Positions 26,615-34,859 of a stretch of 54,039 nt of DNA are shown piece after piece; the stretch's first letter is position 1; each line of letters begins with the position of its first letter. The notes under the pieces were generated by a model. That model was not told the DNA's origin. It ran no database searches and was given only the letters and a program-made list of their open reading frames with translations. The stretch is from Eubacteriales bacterium (GTDB lineage Bacteria > Bacillota > Clostridia > Lachnospirales > Lachnospiraceae). A program made the translations under genes and the position numbers. The stretch lies in the NCBI GenBank assembly GCA_030536855.1, contig JAUNPK010000020.1, positions 1 through 54,039 on the forward strand, written 5' to 3'.

Positions 26615-26998
26615 TCAATAAAATCTGATAATTAAAAATACAATTATGGTAAATATCATAACCAGCTGAACCAGCATGTATCTTAATTTATTATACCTGT
26701 TCCAGGTTTTAATATTTTCACATTTTTTAATACTTTGTTTCAGTTTTAAATCTACAAGTGATGAGAAATCAAAAGTTTCAAGACACAATTTCATTTCATC
26801 ATTTAAGTTGCCAAAACTCTTTAGTTCCTTATCTTCACTTTCATCCAGTCCATATTTTATAATATAATAAATTTCCAATTCTTCTCTGCAATATTTGCAT
26901 TGATTTACATGTGACACAAATTCACATTCTTTTTTTAGAGATAGATTTCCTTTATCAAATTCTTCAATATAATGTTGAACTTCTTTACATTTATCCAT
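26615..26998 (-). CDS. Orphan zf-HC2 membrane protein (anti-sigma-like)
   Basis: A 127-residue protein starting at ATG 26998 (MDKCKEVQHYIEE), with GGAGAAAG upstream. Residues ~29-38 have the HxxxCxxC zinc motif (HVNQCKYC) of the anti-sigma zf-HC2 domain, and the C-terminus is one hydrophobic segment (about 105-127) that would anchor it in the membrane with the zinc finger in the cytoplasm. Anti-sigma factors of this kind normally sit beside an ECF sigma gene; none is in this window. Its partner and signal are unknown. Confidence 0.78.
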   Translation of the reverse strand: MDKCKEVQHYIEEFDKGNLSLKKECEFVSHVNQCKYCREELEIYYIIKYGLDESEDKELKSFGNLNDEMKLCLETFDFSSLVDLKLKQSIKKCENIKTWNRYNKLRYMLVQLVMIFTIIVFLIIRFY

Positions 26999-27026
26999 AG
27001 ACTTTCTCCAACCCAAAGATAGATAA

Positions 27027-27035
27027 ATTATAACA
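27027..27035 (-). promoter_or_regulatory. Possible extended -10 promoter of the zf-HC2 gene
   Basis: Minus strand TGTTATAAT is a perfect extended -10 (TGnTATAAT), located 28 bases before the zf-HC2 start and 4 bases past the preceding hairpin. No clear -35 is visible. Confidence 0.5.
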
Positions 27036-27038
27036 GAA

Positions 27039-27071
27039 AATGCACAGACTTTCCACAAAAGTCTGTGCATT
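27039..27071 (-). terminator. Terminator of the cytidylate-kinase-like gene
   Basis: A 14-bp perfect stem (27039-27052 with 27058-27071), 5-base loop, just after the stop codon at 27078. The following T-run (TTTCTGTT) is short, so termination may be partial. Confidence 0.72.
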
Positions 27072-27077
27072 CTTTTA

Positions 27078-28097
27078 TTAATAATTAGGTTTACCCTCTT
27101 TGTTTATAACTCTCAAAATAAGATTAACAGCCTCATCTATTCCATAGCTTGCACTATTAATGCATAAATCGTAATTATACACCTGACCCCAGATTTTTCT
27201 TGTAAAATATCTGTAGTACTTCTCTCTTTTATTATCATACTTAAGCAGTCTTTTCAAGGCCTTTTTGTAAGGAATATGTTCCAATTCCATTATCCTTCTT
27301 GCCCTTTGCTCAACAGGTGCTGTTATAAATACACTGATATGAGGAATATTATTATTCTTTAATATTACATCAGCACATCTTCCAATAACAATAAAATCTT
27401 CCTGTTCAGCCAATTCGCAAAGCAGTTCGCTTTGATTAAAAAAGTCTGCATCCCTCTTAGGAAGCCCGTGGTTACGGCTGAATCTTCTAGTTCCTGTATT
27501 GTTTACGGTATCATGGCTTAAGTCTATTTTTCGGCTTTCCCATTTTGCATCTTTTTCTGCATCCCTGCGGTCAACGAAATCTTTAAAAATTTCCGCATCA
27601 TAATAATTAACCCTTAAATGATCCGCCAGAGCAAATCCAATATCGGTCCCTGCACTTCCCTCTGTTCTACTGATGCATATAATCATCCTGTTATTATCGT
27701 GATGAGCCTGTAAATTTGAAACATTAAGTTCTCCGGCAACTTCATCAAGAATATCAACTGTTCCGAATCCGTCAGGAAGATTTGTTATAATCTTGAGTAT
27801 TTCATTATACTCCGTCATAAATTTTCTTTTTTCCGACTTATCCTTTACGGTTCTTGCCATATTACCAATAAGAGCAACCTCACTTCTTAACAGATAGCTA
27901 TGAGGATTAGTCCTTATAAGTTTCCTTAATTTTTCAATACATTTATCTGCATCCCCTATAAATACACGTCCCAAATCAGAACCGATATGTTCATAAATCC
28001 TGGTATCAAGGTTATATATCTTCACAGCAATATCGTATGCAGATATTTCATTTTTTGGCTTATCAAGGTTTTCTGTATTAATATTTGAATTATTCAT
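27078..28097 (-). CDS. Cytidylate kinase-like protein with N-terminal helical extension
   Basis: A 339-residue protein of the cytidylate kinase-like (AAK6/Cmk_2) family. The kinase-like half starts near residue 140 with CISRTEGSAGTDIG, a P-loop variant, followed by a lid-like RARRIMELEHIPYKKA and the C-terminal YDLCINSASYGIDEAV. The first ~135 residues are a charged helical region not present in housekeeping Cmk. Real CMP kinase is a ~220-residue protein, so the substrate here is uncertain. AGGAGGAG precedes the start. It lies 12 bases after the antiporter gene, so the two form an operon. Confidence 0.82.
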   Translation of the reverse strand: MNNSNINTENLDKPKNEISAYDIAVKIYNLDTRIYEHIGSDLGRVFIGDADKCIEKLRKLIRTNPHSYLLRSEVALIGNMARTVKDKSEKRKFMTEYNEILKIITNLPDGFGTVDILDEVAGELNVSNLQAHHDNNRMIICISRTEGSAGTDIGFALADHLRVNYYDAEIFKDFVDRRDAEKDAKWESRKIDLSHDTVNNTGTRRFSRNHGLPKRDADFFNQSELLCELAEQEDFIVIGRCADVILKNNNIPHISVFITAPVEQRARRIMELEHIPYKKALKRLLKYDNKREKYYRYFTRKIWGQVYNYDLCINSASYGIDEAVNLILRVINKEGKPNY

Positions 28098-28109
28098 ACA
28101 AATCTCCTC

Positions 28110-29441
28110 CTATAAAAAGAAAATTAAAGTGTCAAGTAAAAATACAGGCACCAGAAAACAAACCGACCAAAGCATATATCCAAAGAAGCCCGGCATACGA
28201 ATACCATTTTCATGAGCAATGGATTTAACCATAAAGTTAGGTGCGTTACCTATATATGTTCCGGCACCCATAAATACTGCGCCACAGGAAATTGCCATAA
28301 GAATCTTTGTGGTGATAATTCCTGCTGTTGTTGCAATACCGCTGGTGAATCCAAGTGTTCCTGCTGTTGTGAAAAACACAAGATAAGTTGGAGTGTTATC
28401 AAGAAAACTTGATAATGCACCAGTAGTCCAGAACATCTGCCATGCTTTGGTAATACCTAGATTAGGTCCTACTGATTTCAGAATCATAAGTGCAGGCTGC
28501 ATTGTAATAAATATTCCGATAAACAACACAGCAACTTCCTTAATTGCCCCCCATCCAAAGTGATTCTTCACTCTTATATCTTTACTTGTGGTTTTAAATG
28601 AAAGAAATGCAGCTATAAGTATAATAGCAATCTCTATAATTGATGTAAACGGAAAAACTACATTTCCAATGTGCAGTCCGTTGTTCAAGGCCGGAACATT
28701 TGTAAGAGAGCCGCTTAAAACAACTGCAACAACAATCATAAGAATAAATAATATGTTGTGGGCTCCAAGAAACTTAAATTCTGTTCCTGCTTTGCTTATA
28801 TCCGGCATATTACCTTCCGCAATATCTTTTCTGTAATTATCCCTGTCCAAAAAATAAAATACCGTAAGAAGTATCACCATATTAAACAAAAGAACAGGAA
28901 GTAAGTTAAGGCTCCATTCAAAAGGAACTCCTCTCATAAATCCCATCAGCAACGGAGGGTCTCCTATTGGAGTCAGACATCCACCCATATTGGAAATGAG
29001 AAATATGAAAAATATCATTATATGACTTCTTCTTGTTCTCCATGAATTCATTTTTATAATAGGTCTTATGAGCAGCATACTTGCACCTGTAGTACCTATA
29101 ATGCTTGACAGCAAGGTTCCGATACCAAGAATTAAAGTATTAACTCGCGGTGAACCTACCAAATCACCCTCCACAGAAATATTACCGGCCACACAGAATA
29201 AACCAAATAATAAAATAATAAAAGTCAGATAATCATTAAATATGCACTCCACAATAGTTTCTGACGCAACTTCAAATCCTTGAGTAAAAGCAAATGGAAT
29301 AATGAAAAGTAATGACCAGAACGCAACAACCCAGGGCTGATGTGATTCCCACCATTCACCTTTTACAAGAGGCAAAATTGCTACGCACAATAATAAACCT
29401 GCAAATGGAATACATAACCAAATTGGTATCATTTCTCTCAA
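28110..29441 (-). CDS. NhaD/CitMHS-type sodium:proton antiporter
   Basis: A 443-residue membrane protein of the ion transporter superfamily with about 11-12 hydrophobic segments. The motif SNMGGCLTPIGDPPLLMG (about residues 151-168) and a second half with SSFLDNTPTYLVFF and GAGTYIGNAPNFM are characteristic of the NhaD/putative citrate transporter (CitMHS_2) group, usually annotated as sodium:proton antiporters. Citrate or another anion cannot be excluded from sequence alone. GGAGG lies upstream of the ATG, and a near-consensus promoter precedes the gene. It is followed by the cytidylate-kinase-like gene. Confidence 0.87.
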   Translation of the reverse strand: MREMIPIWLCIPFAGLLLCVAILPLVKGEWWESHQPWVVAFWSLLFIIPFAFTQGFEVASETIVECIFNDYLTFIILLFGLFCVAGNISVEGDLVGSPRVNTLILGIGTLLSSIIGTTGASMLLIRPIIKMNSWRTRRSHIMIFFIFLISNMGGCLTPIGDPPLLMGFMRGVPFEWSLNLLPVLLFNMVILLTVFYFLDRDNYRKDIAEGNMPDISKAGTEFKFLGAHNILFILMIVVAVVLSGSLTNVPALNNGLHIGNVVFPFTSIIEIAIILIAAFLSFKTTSKDIRVKNHFGWGAIKEVAVLFIGIFITMQPALMILKSVGPNLGITKAWQMFWTTGALSSFLDNTPTYLVFFTTAGTLGFTSGIATTAGIITTKILMAISCGAVFMGAGTYIGNAPNFMVKSIAHENGIRMPGFFGYMLWSVCFLVPVFLLDTLIFFL

Positions 29442-29493
29442 CCTCCGTACTTATTTATCAAAAAAAATATTGAGTACTTAAATACAGTGCTTG

Positions 29494-29522
29494 ATTATAG
29501 TCCTTTGATTTGGAAATTTCAA
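29494..29522 (-). promoter_or_regulatory. Sigma-A promoter of the antiporter operon
   Basis: TTGAAA (29517-29522) and TATAAT (29494-29499) on the minus strand, 17-base spacer, about 50 bases before the antiporter start. Confidence 0.8.
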
Positions 29523-29573
29523 TGGATTAAGCTTATTTTTTTAGTATTTTATGCAAAATTAATCAAATAACAA

Positions 29574-29616
29574 AAAAGACCTTATATCAAAAATAATCAA
29601 TGATACAAGGTCTTTT
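29574..29616 (-). terminator. Terminator after tRNA-Leu
   Basis: Stem AAAAGACCTT/AAGGTCTTTT (29574-29583 with 29607-29616) extended by TATC/GATA across one mismatch, with a T-run on the minus side. It is about 30 bases after the tRNA 3' end. Confidence 0.85.
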
Positions 29617-29644
29617 ATAATTAACTATTATGCAAAATAAAAAG

Positions 29645-29727
29645 TGCGGATGGCGGGACTTGAACCCGCACGATGTCACCACCGGCAGATTTTGAGTCTG
29701 CTGCGTCTGCCATTCCGCCACATCCGC
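29645..29727 (-). tRNA. tRNA-Leu (anticodon CAA)
   Basis: A class II tRNA of 83 bases. The acceptor stem GCGGATG/CATCCGC pairs perfectly with discriminator A; the anticodon stem CAGA/TCTG encloses the loop CTCAAAA giving anticodon CAA (reads UUG); a long variable arm precedes the T arm GCGGGTTCAAGTCCCGC. The 3' CCA is not encoded and must be added enzymatically. It is a single-gene transcript with its own promoter and terminator. Confidence 0.95.
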
Positions 29728-29738
29728 ACAACATTGAT

Positions 29739-29767
29739 ATCTTATCACAAGAAATCCTTTAACGCAA
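29739..29767 (-). promoter_or_regulatory. Sigma-A promoter of tRNA-Leu
   Basis: TTGCGT (29762-29767) and TAAGAT (29739-29744) on the minus strand, 17-base spacer, placing the start a few bases before the mature tRNA. Confidence 0.65.
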
Positions 29768-29812
29768 GCGGAAAATGTACAAAAACGGCAAAATAAAAGT
29801 AATCACTTTTTA

Positions 29813-31249
29813 TTATAACGAATTATATAATTCTTCATACTTTCTGGCAGAATTATTCCAAGAGAAATCAGCTTTCATACCTCTGTCAACTATCTTATTC
29901 CACTCTCTCTTATGATTGTAATAAACATCCTTGGCATAATTAAATATTCCAAGCATTTCATGAGCGTTGTAGTTAGCAAATGAGAATCCTGTACCCGTAC
30001 CTTCATATTGATTGTAAGGTTCTACAGTATCTTTTAATCCACCTGTTTCTCTTACAATAGGTACAGTACCATATCTTAATGCCATAAGCTGACTTAACCC
30101 ACATGGTTCAAAAAGTGAAGGCATAAGGAACGCATCACAGGAAGCATAAATTCTGTGAGACATAGGCTCTGAATAATATATATTGGCAGACACTCTGTCA
30201 TTATATTTCCAGTCATAATGTCTGAACATATTCTCGTATTTATCTTCTCCTGTACCTAATATTACAAGTTGAACATCCTCTGCACATAACTGATCCATTA
30301 CACATGCAATTAAATCAAAGCCCTTTTGGTCAGTAAGTCTTGAAACAATACCAACCATAAACTTATTCTTGTCTTCAGTAAGACCTAAATCTCTCTGAAG
30401 AGCAACTTTATTCTTCCACTTTTCTTTTCTGAAAGTAATCTGATTATAGTTAGCTGTAAGGCAATTGTCTGTTTCAGGATTATATACATCATAGTCAATA
30501 CCATTAACAATACCTGATAAACAGTTAGATCTGGCTCTCATAAGTCCATCCAGATTCTCACCATAGAAAGGAGTTTTGATTTCTTCCGCATAGGTATTAC
30601 TTACAGTTGTAACTTTATCAGCATACACAATACCACCTTTGAGATAATTGGCATCCTTATACGCTTCAAGTTTGTCCGGTGTGAAATAAAAATCACTAAG
30701 ACCGGTTATATCCTTAATCTTCTTAAGATTCCATATACCCTGGAATTTAAGATTATGTATGGTCATTACTGACTTAACGCCCTGATAGAAATCTCCTTGA
30801 GAGAATCTCTCATGAAGATATACAGGAATAAGACCTGTTTGCCAGTCATGGCAATGAATAATATCAGGCTTAAAACCAATCACAGGTATTGCTGATAAAG
30901 CAGCCTTGCTAAAAAATGCGAATTTCTCAACATCTTCATGAATCCAGCTATAAGGCTTTGGTCCGGCAAAATAGAATTCATTATCAATAAAATAGAATGT
31001 AACCCCATTATACTGCATTTCAAACACACCAACATATTGAGTTCTCCATGCAAGATCAATATAAAAATGTGTCTTGTACACCATCTTTTCTCTGTATTCC
31101 CAAGGAATGCACAAATACTTAGGAATCATGACTCTTACATCATACTCATCCTTATTGAAATACTTTGGTAAAGAACCTACAACATCTGCTAATCCTCCTG
31201 TTTTAATAAAAGGAACAGCCTCTGATGCAATAAATAATACATTTTTCAT
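29813..31249 (-). CDS. glgA: Glycogen synthase (ADP-glucose type)
   Basis: GlgA extends alpha-1,4-glucan chains from ADP-glucose. The start is ATG 31249 (MKNVLFIASEAVPF), six bases after GGAGG; a reading from 31270 adds seven unsupported residues. The 478 residues show the ADP-glucose motif KTGGLADVVGSLPK (K16), MTIHNLKFQG, VNGIDYDVYNP, IVSRLTDQKGFDL and the GT5 nucleotide motif EPCGLSQLMALRYGTVPIVR. No other glg gene is in the window, so it is a stand-alone copy here. Confidence 0.95.
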   Translation of the reverse strand: MKNVLFIASEAVPFIKTGGLADVVGSLPKYFNKDEYDVRVMIPKYLCIPWEYREKMVYKTHFYIDLAWRTQYVGVFEMQYNGVTFYFIDNEFYFAGPKPYSWIHEDVEKFAFFSKAALSAIPVIGFKPDIIHCHDWQTGLIPVYLHERFSQGDFYQGVKSVMTIHNLKFQGIWNLKKIKDITGLSDFYFTPDKLEAYKDANYLKGGIVYADKVTTVSNTYAEEIKTPFYGENLDGLMRARSNCLSGIVNGIDYDVYNPETDNCLTANYNQITFRKEKWKNKVALQRDLGLTEDKNKFMVGIVSRLTDQKGFDLIACVMDQLCAEDVQLVILGTGEDKYENMFRHYDWKYNDRVSANIYYSEPMSHRIYASCDAFLMPSLFEPCGLSQLMALRYGTVPIVRETGGLKDTVEPYNQYEGTGTGFSFANYNAHEMLGIFNYAKDVYYNHKREWNKIVDRGMKADFSWNNSARKYEELYNSL

Positions 31250-31263
31250 ATTATTCCTCCACT

Positions 31264-31307
31264 TCTGCACTTTTTTCTGCGCAAAATGAATTTATTCAAG
31301 TCTGCGC
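31264..31307 (-). repeat. Three TCTGCRC direct repeats in the glgA leader
   Basis: The heptamer TCTGCGC occurs at 31276-31282 and 31301-31307 and a variant TCTGCAC at 31264-31270, all in the same orientation between the upstream terminator and the glgA ribosome site. Could be a regulator site or chance. Confidence 0.35.
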
Positions 31308-31314
31308 TTACAAA

Positions 31315-31343
31315 AATAAGTGTAGCGCACTGCTACACTTATT
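31315..31343 (-). terminator. Terminator of the NlpC/P60 gene
   Basis: A 12-bp perfect stem AATAAGTGTAGC/GCTACACTTATT (31315-31326 with 31332-31343), 5-base loop, followed by TTTG on the minus strand, 42 bases after the stop codon. Confidence 0.85.
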
Positions 31344-31384
31344 ATAACATACACATATTAATAATACCAGTGATTAATTGTCTG

Positions 31385-32395
31385 TTACCAGTATCGTCTG
31401 ATACCTATAATTGACATTCCAATATTAACAGAAGAAAGTTTTACATAATCTCCCGGTACTGAAGCATGAATCATCATTCCGCCACCTACATACAAACCTA
31501 CATGACCAGGATAACATATTATATCTCCCGGCAAGGCTTCACTAAGACTTCCAACCGGAGATCCACCATAAATCTGTGCACTTGAAGATCTTGATAAACC
31601 TATTCCATACTGTGCAAACAAATAAGAAGTAAATCCTGAACAATCAAAACCTCTTGGTGAAGAACCACCACTCACATAAGGTGTTCCAATAAATGAATAA
31701 GCAAGACTCACAATACCTGATGCAACACTGGAATTATTATTAGCCTGTGTAGGGATTTGATAAGAAGTATATGATTTGGTTGCTGTAGCTAAAGCGGCCT
31801 TTTTAACAGCATCATTAATCTTGGTTTCCCAATCTGAAATCTCATTTTTCTTTTCTTCTATTGTGGTATAAAGTAATGCCTGTTTATTGGTTAACTCTTC
31901 CTCATCCTTCTCAAGTTGAGCTTTGTCGCTTTCTAATTTAGCTTTTAATTCAGCAATGGATGACGCTGTATCAGCCATCTCCTGAAGCTTGCTTCTGTCA
32001 TAATCATAAACTTGCTGCATATATTCAGCTTTATTAAGTACCTCACCCATATTAGCTGATGTAAAAAATACATCAGAAATTGAAGCACTCTGATCTTCAT
32101 ACATATATTTAATTCTTAACTTCATATCGTCATACTGCTGCTTTTGAACCACCTCAGCAACAGCAAGGTCACTTGTTGCCTGATCTATTTCTGCTGATTT
32201 ATTAGCCATATCTAACTCTAATTTATCCATCTCAGTAAGAAGGTATGCCAACTGATCTTCAAGCTGATCAAGCTCATTCTGTGCCTGATTCTTACTATTT
32301 TTTAATGTATTCACATCATCAGCAAATACTGTTGTGCCTGTTATTGCGGTAATCATTACAGCAGCTGCAAATGTTTTTAAAATTCTCTTGTACAT
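31385..32395 (-). CDS. Secreted coiled-coil NlpC/P60 peptidoglycan hydrolase
   Basis: A 336-residue exported cell-wall hydrolase. The signal peptide (1-26, ending TTVFA before DD) is followed by a long coiled coil (about 27-190) of the PcsB/CwlO type, a short linker with GTPYVSGG at about 235, and a C-terminal NlpC/P60 domain. The catalytic cysteine is in GFDCSGFTSYLF (C252) and the histidine in PGHVGLYVGGG (H298). Such proteins cleave peptide stems during cell separation and are often activated by FtsEX through the coiled coil. It has its own strong promoter and terminator. Confidence 0.93.
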   Translation of the reverse strand: MYKRILKTFAAAVMITAITGTTVFADDVNTLKNSKNQAQNELDQLEDQLAYLLTEMDKLELDMANKSAEIDQATSDLAVAEVVQKQQYDDMKLRIKYMYEDQSASISDVFFTSANMGEVLNKAEYMQQVYDYDRSKLQEMADTASSIAELKAKLESDKAQLEKDEEELTNKQALLYTTIEEKKNEISDWETKINDAVKKAALATATKSYTSYQIPTQANNNSSVASGIVSLAYSFIGTPYVSGGSSPRGFDCSGFTSYLFAQYGIGLSRSSSAQIYGGSPVGSLSEALPGDIICYPGHVGLYVGGGMMIHASVPGDYVKLSSVNIGMSIIGIRRYW

Positions 32396-32450
32396 ATACT
32401 AACTCCCAAATATTACAAAATTGTTAAATTATTCTTACAAATATGTAACC

Positions 32451-32479
32451 ATTATATTATAGAAATCAATATATATCAA
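32451..32479 (-). promoter_or_regulatory. Sigma-A promoter of the NlpC/P60 gene
   Basis: TTGATA (32474-32479) and TATAAT (32451-32456) on the minus strand, 17-base spacer, about 55 bases before the start codon. Confidence 0.85.
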
Positions 32480-32489
32480 GCCTGAAAGC

Positions 32490-32519
32490 AAAAAAACACC
32501 ACGTATTGCGTGTTTTTTT
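32490..32519 (-). terminator. Terminator of spo0A
   Basis: AAAAAAACAC (32490-32499) pairs with GTGTTTTTTT (32510-32519), with an alternative CACG/CGTG core, followed by T-rich sequence on the minus strand. It lies 57 bases after the spo0A stop codon. Confidence 0.75.
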
Positions 32520-32575
32520 GTGAATTTTTTAAAAAAATATAAACTGATTAATGAAGTTAACCTGAATTATTTAAT

Positions 32576-33382
32576 TTATTTTATGTTATATATAAGTCTG
32601 ATTTTATCTGATATTAAAGCAATGAATTCAGAATTGGTTGGTTTTCCTTTGCCATTGCTTATTGTATACCCAAATAAATCATTAAGGGTATCTGTATTTC
32701 CTCTATTCCACGCAACCTCAATAGCATGTCTGATAGCCCTTTCCACTCTGCTGGAGGTTGTATTATACATATGTGCTATTGTAGGATAAAGAACTTTAGT
32801 GATGCTGTTTATTACATCAGGTTCTTTTACTGCAAGAATAATAGAGTCTCTAAGATACTGATACCCTTTAATATGGGCAGGTATTCCAATGTCATGTATC
32901 ATTTCTGTAATATTTGATTCCAGATTACGGTCAGATATATTTGAATTCTCATTAGAAAGAACTTTGCCATTATGATTTTTATGAACAGAACTTTTAATAG
33001 TACTGGCATTTCTTACATATCTGATTCTGTTTATCAGCATTTCATTATCAAAAGGCTTCATAAAATAATAAGCAGCGCCTGTATCAAGAGCGTTTTCCGT
33101 AATATCTTCCTTACCTATGGAACTTATGATAATGAATGATGGTTCATAATCATCTTTCTTTTCTTCAAGTATCTTTTCCATAACAGCTATTCCATCAAAT
33201 TGTGGCATTATAATATCTAAAAGAACCACATCAGGTTTTTTACTTTTAATGATATCAATTATGTCTTTGCCGTTATCTGCGGTTCCTACAATTTCAATAT
33301 CATTTTCATCTTTAATTATTTCAGAAATAATGTTAACCATATCTTCGTTATCATCTGCAATAGCAACTTTAATATTTTCCAT
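32576..33382 (-). CDS. spo0A: Sporulation master regulator Spo0A
   Basis: Spo0A~P is the transcription factor that commits cells to sporulation. The start is ATG 33382 ([15 protein letters not shown]) with AGGAAGG upstream, giving 268 residues. The receiver domain has acidic residues D10/D11, the phosphorylated aspartate D56 in [11 protein letters not shown], and the lysine in MKPFDNE. After a variable linker, the C-terminal Spo0A domain (about 155-268) contains the DNA-recognition helix [16 protein letters not shown]. It directly follows spoIVB, the conserved Firmicutes order, but has its own promoter and a terminator. Confidence 0.97.
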   Translation of the reverse strand: MENIKVAIADDNEDMVNIISEIIKDENDIEIVGTADNGKDIIDIIKSKKPDVVLLDIIMPQFDGIAVMEKILEEKKDDYEPSFIIISSIGKEDITENALDTGAAYYFMKPFDNEMLINRIRYVRNASTIKSSVHKNHNGKVLSNENSNISDRNLESNITEMIHDIGIPAHIKGYQYLRDSIILAVKEPDVINSITKVLYPTIAHMYNTTSSRVERAIRHAIEVAWNRGNTDTLNDLFGYTISNGKGKPTNSEFIALISDKIRLIYNIK

Positions 33383-33454
33383 AATCAACCTTCCTAATTT
33401 CTTATCCGAAAACAATTAAACCGGCAATCATCTTATTAGAAATCACCTGAATTT

Positions 33455-33483
33455 AGTATAATATTATTCACCAGCAATAACAA
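33455..33483 (-). promoter_or_regulatory. Sigma-A-type promoter of spo0A
   Basis: TTGTTA (33478-33483) and TATACT (33455-33460) on the minus strand with a 17-base spacer, about 75 bases before the spo0A start. I looked for a sigma-H promoter as in Bacillus but found no correctly spaced pair. Confidence 0.6.
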
Positions 33484-33511
33484 CCAAAAAATATCGCAAA
33501 TCTTCCTATTA

Positions 33512-33528
33512 TCTGACATAATTCGACA
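33512..33528 (-). promoter_or_regulatory. Candidate 0A-box pair upstream of spo0A
   Basis: Minus-strand TGTCGAA (33522-33528), identical to the Spo0A box consensus, is followed ten bases later by the partial match TGTCAGA (33512-33518), one helical turn apart. They lie about 30-45 bases upstream of the -35 and would suit self-regulation by Spo0A~P. Confidence 0.55.
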
Positions 33529-33553
33529 TTTCATATTATTATTAAAATCCATT

Positions 33554-34783
33554 TTATTGCGCAAGCATTTTTTCAACATAGATTCCATATCCTCTTTTAC
33601 AATCATCAATACAAACGTGAGTAACAACGCCTATCATTTTATTATTTTGTATAATAGGGCACCCACTCATCCCTTGAACAATTCCGTTGGTTTTTTCAAT
33701 AAGTTCATCAGATGTTACTTCAAAGCATATATTTTTACTGCTTCCATTTGACAATGTAATAATATTTATTTCATAATCCGTATATTCTTTATCTGTATAA
33801 AGTCTGATATAAGCTTTTTCTTTTTTTACCGAATGACCATACCCTACTTCCATATTTTCCAACGCATACTCATCTATAAGCTTTCTGTTTATTTGTCCAA
33901 ATATTCCGTGAGAATTGTTGTCCTCAATAGTTCCGATAATGTTTTCATTTTTATATTCTATAACCCCCTGAAGTTCTCCCGGCTCCCCATTTTTTCCTTT
34001 AACAACAGAGAGTATACGGGTTTTATAAAGTGCACCCTTGCTGATATTCATTATCTGTCCGGTTGCATTATCTGTAATTCCATGACCTAAGGCAGCAAAC
34101 GTACCATCATCTTTTATATAAGATATGGTTCCGATTCCCTGTGCATCATCTTTAATCCATAATCCTATTCTATATACACCCGAAGAATCAAATGCAGGTG
34201 TAACTTTCACTTCCATTTCCTGATTATTTCTTATAATTGAAAATGTTATTTCCTCTCCATTATTATTCTTCATAATTTCAGATATTTCTTTCTTTGATGT
34301 TATATTTTTACCATTCATGGAAATAATATAATCACCTTTATATATACGTTCCTCACAGGGATTGATTCTGTTTCCATTGGCGGTGGTGACAGTTTCTGTA
34401 TTAACAACAATTACCCCATTGCTTTTTAAGTACAATCCAACCTGAAATCCTCCCGGATATACATAAGATTCATCAACAACATTTATTTCAAGATCATTTA
34501 TCTCAATTAGATCAAATAATTTGAGCTTTATATTATATCGGCCTGGTTCCCCTGCTTTTATTGTAACCTTGTTATTGAAATCAATTATGTTTTCAGTATC
34601 AGATTCTATATAACCGGTAACAGGAAGTCCCATTTCGATAACAGCATCGCTGCGGCTGTTGACATATATACACTCCGGAAATTTGTTATTAATTCTTTGG
34701 ACATAGATGTTATATACTATAAATGTCATTACAATTATGGCTAAAAATAAATAAAACCTATATAAATATTTCTTACTTTGCAT
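33554..34783 (-). CDS. spoIVB: SpoIVB peptidase
   Basis: SpoIVB is the forespore-secreted serine peptidase that triggers pro-sigma-K processing in the mother cell. I start at ATG 34783 (MQSKKYLYRFYLF), nine bases after AAAGGAG; a TTG at 34792 directly abuts the ribosome site and is unlikely. The 409 residues contain an N-terminal membrane anchor (about 10-28), a PDZ domain (about 105-195) and the S55 peptidase domain with ALGHGITD (catalytic His) and GMSGCPIIQNNKMIGVVTH (catalytic Ser). Bacillus SpoIVB has GMSGSPI; the second serine is cysteine here. It lies between recN and spo0A as in other spore-formers. Confidence 0.95.
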   Translation of the reverse strand: MQSKKYLYRFYLFLAIIVMTFIVYNIYVQRINNKFPECIYVNSRSDAVIEMGLPVTGYIESDTENIIDFNNKVTIKAGEPGRYNIKLKLFDLIEINDLEINVVDESYVYPGGFQVGLYLKSNGVIVVNTETVTTANGNRINPCEERIYKGDYIISMNGKNITSKKEISEIMKNNNGEEITFSIIRNNQEMEVKVTPAFDSSGVYRIGLWIKDDAQGIGTISYIKDDGTFAALGHGITDNATGQIMNISKGALYKTRILSVVKGKNGEPGELQGVIEYKNENIIGTIEDNNSHGIFGQINRKLIDEYALENMEVGYGHSVKKEKAYIRLYTDKEYTDYEINIITLSNGSSKNICFEVTSDELIEKTNGIVQGMSGCPIIQNNKMIGVVTHVCIDDCKRGYGIYVEKMLAQ

Positions 34784-34859
34784 ATACACCAACTCCTTTC
34801 CTTAAGATAGTCTTAGTATCTGCATTTTAAAAATCTTTATATAGGTTATTATTGTAAAT

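Noticed and set aside
33436-33627. A 63-residue minus-strand open frame between spo0A and spoIVB
   Set aside because: It overlaps the end of spoIVB in another frame and covers the spo0A promoter and 0A boxes; no ribosome site or conserved sequence.
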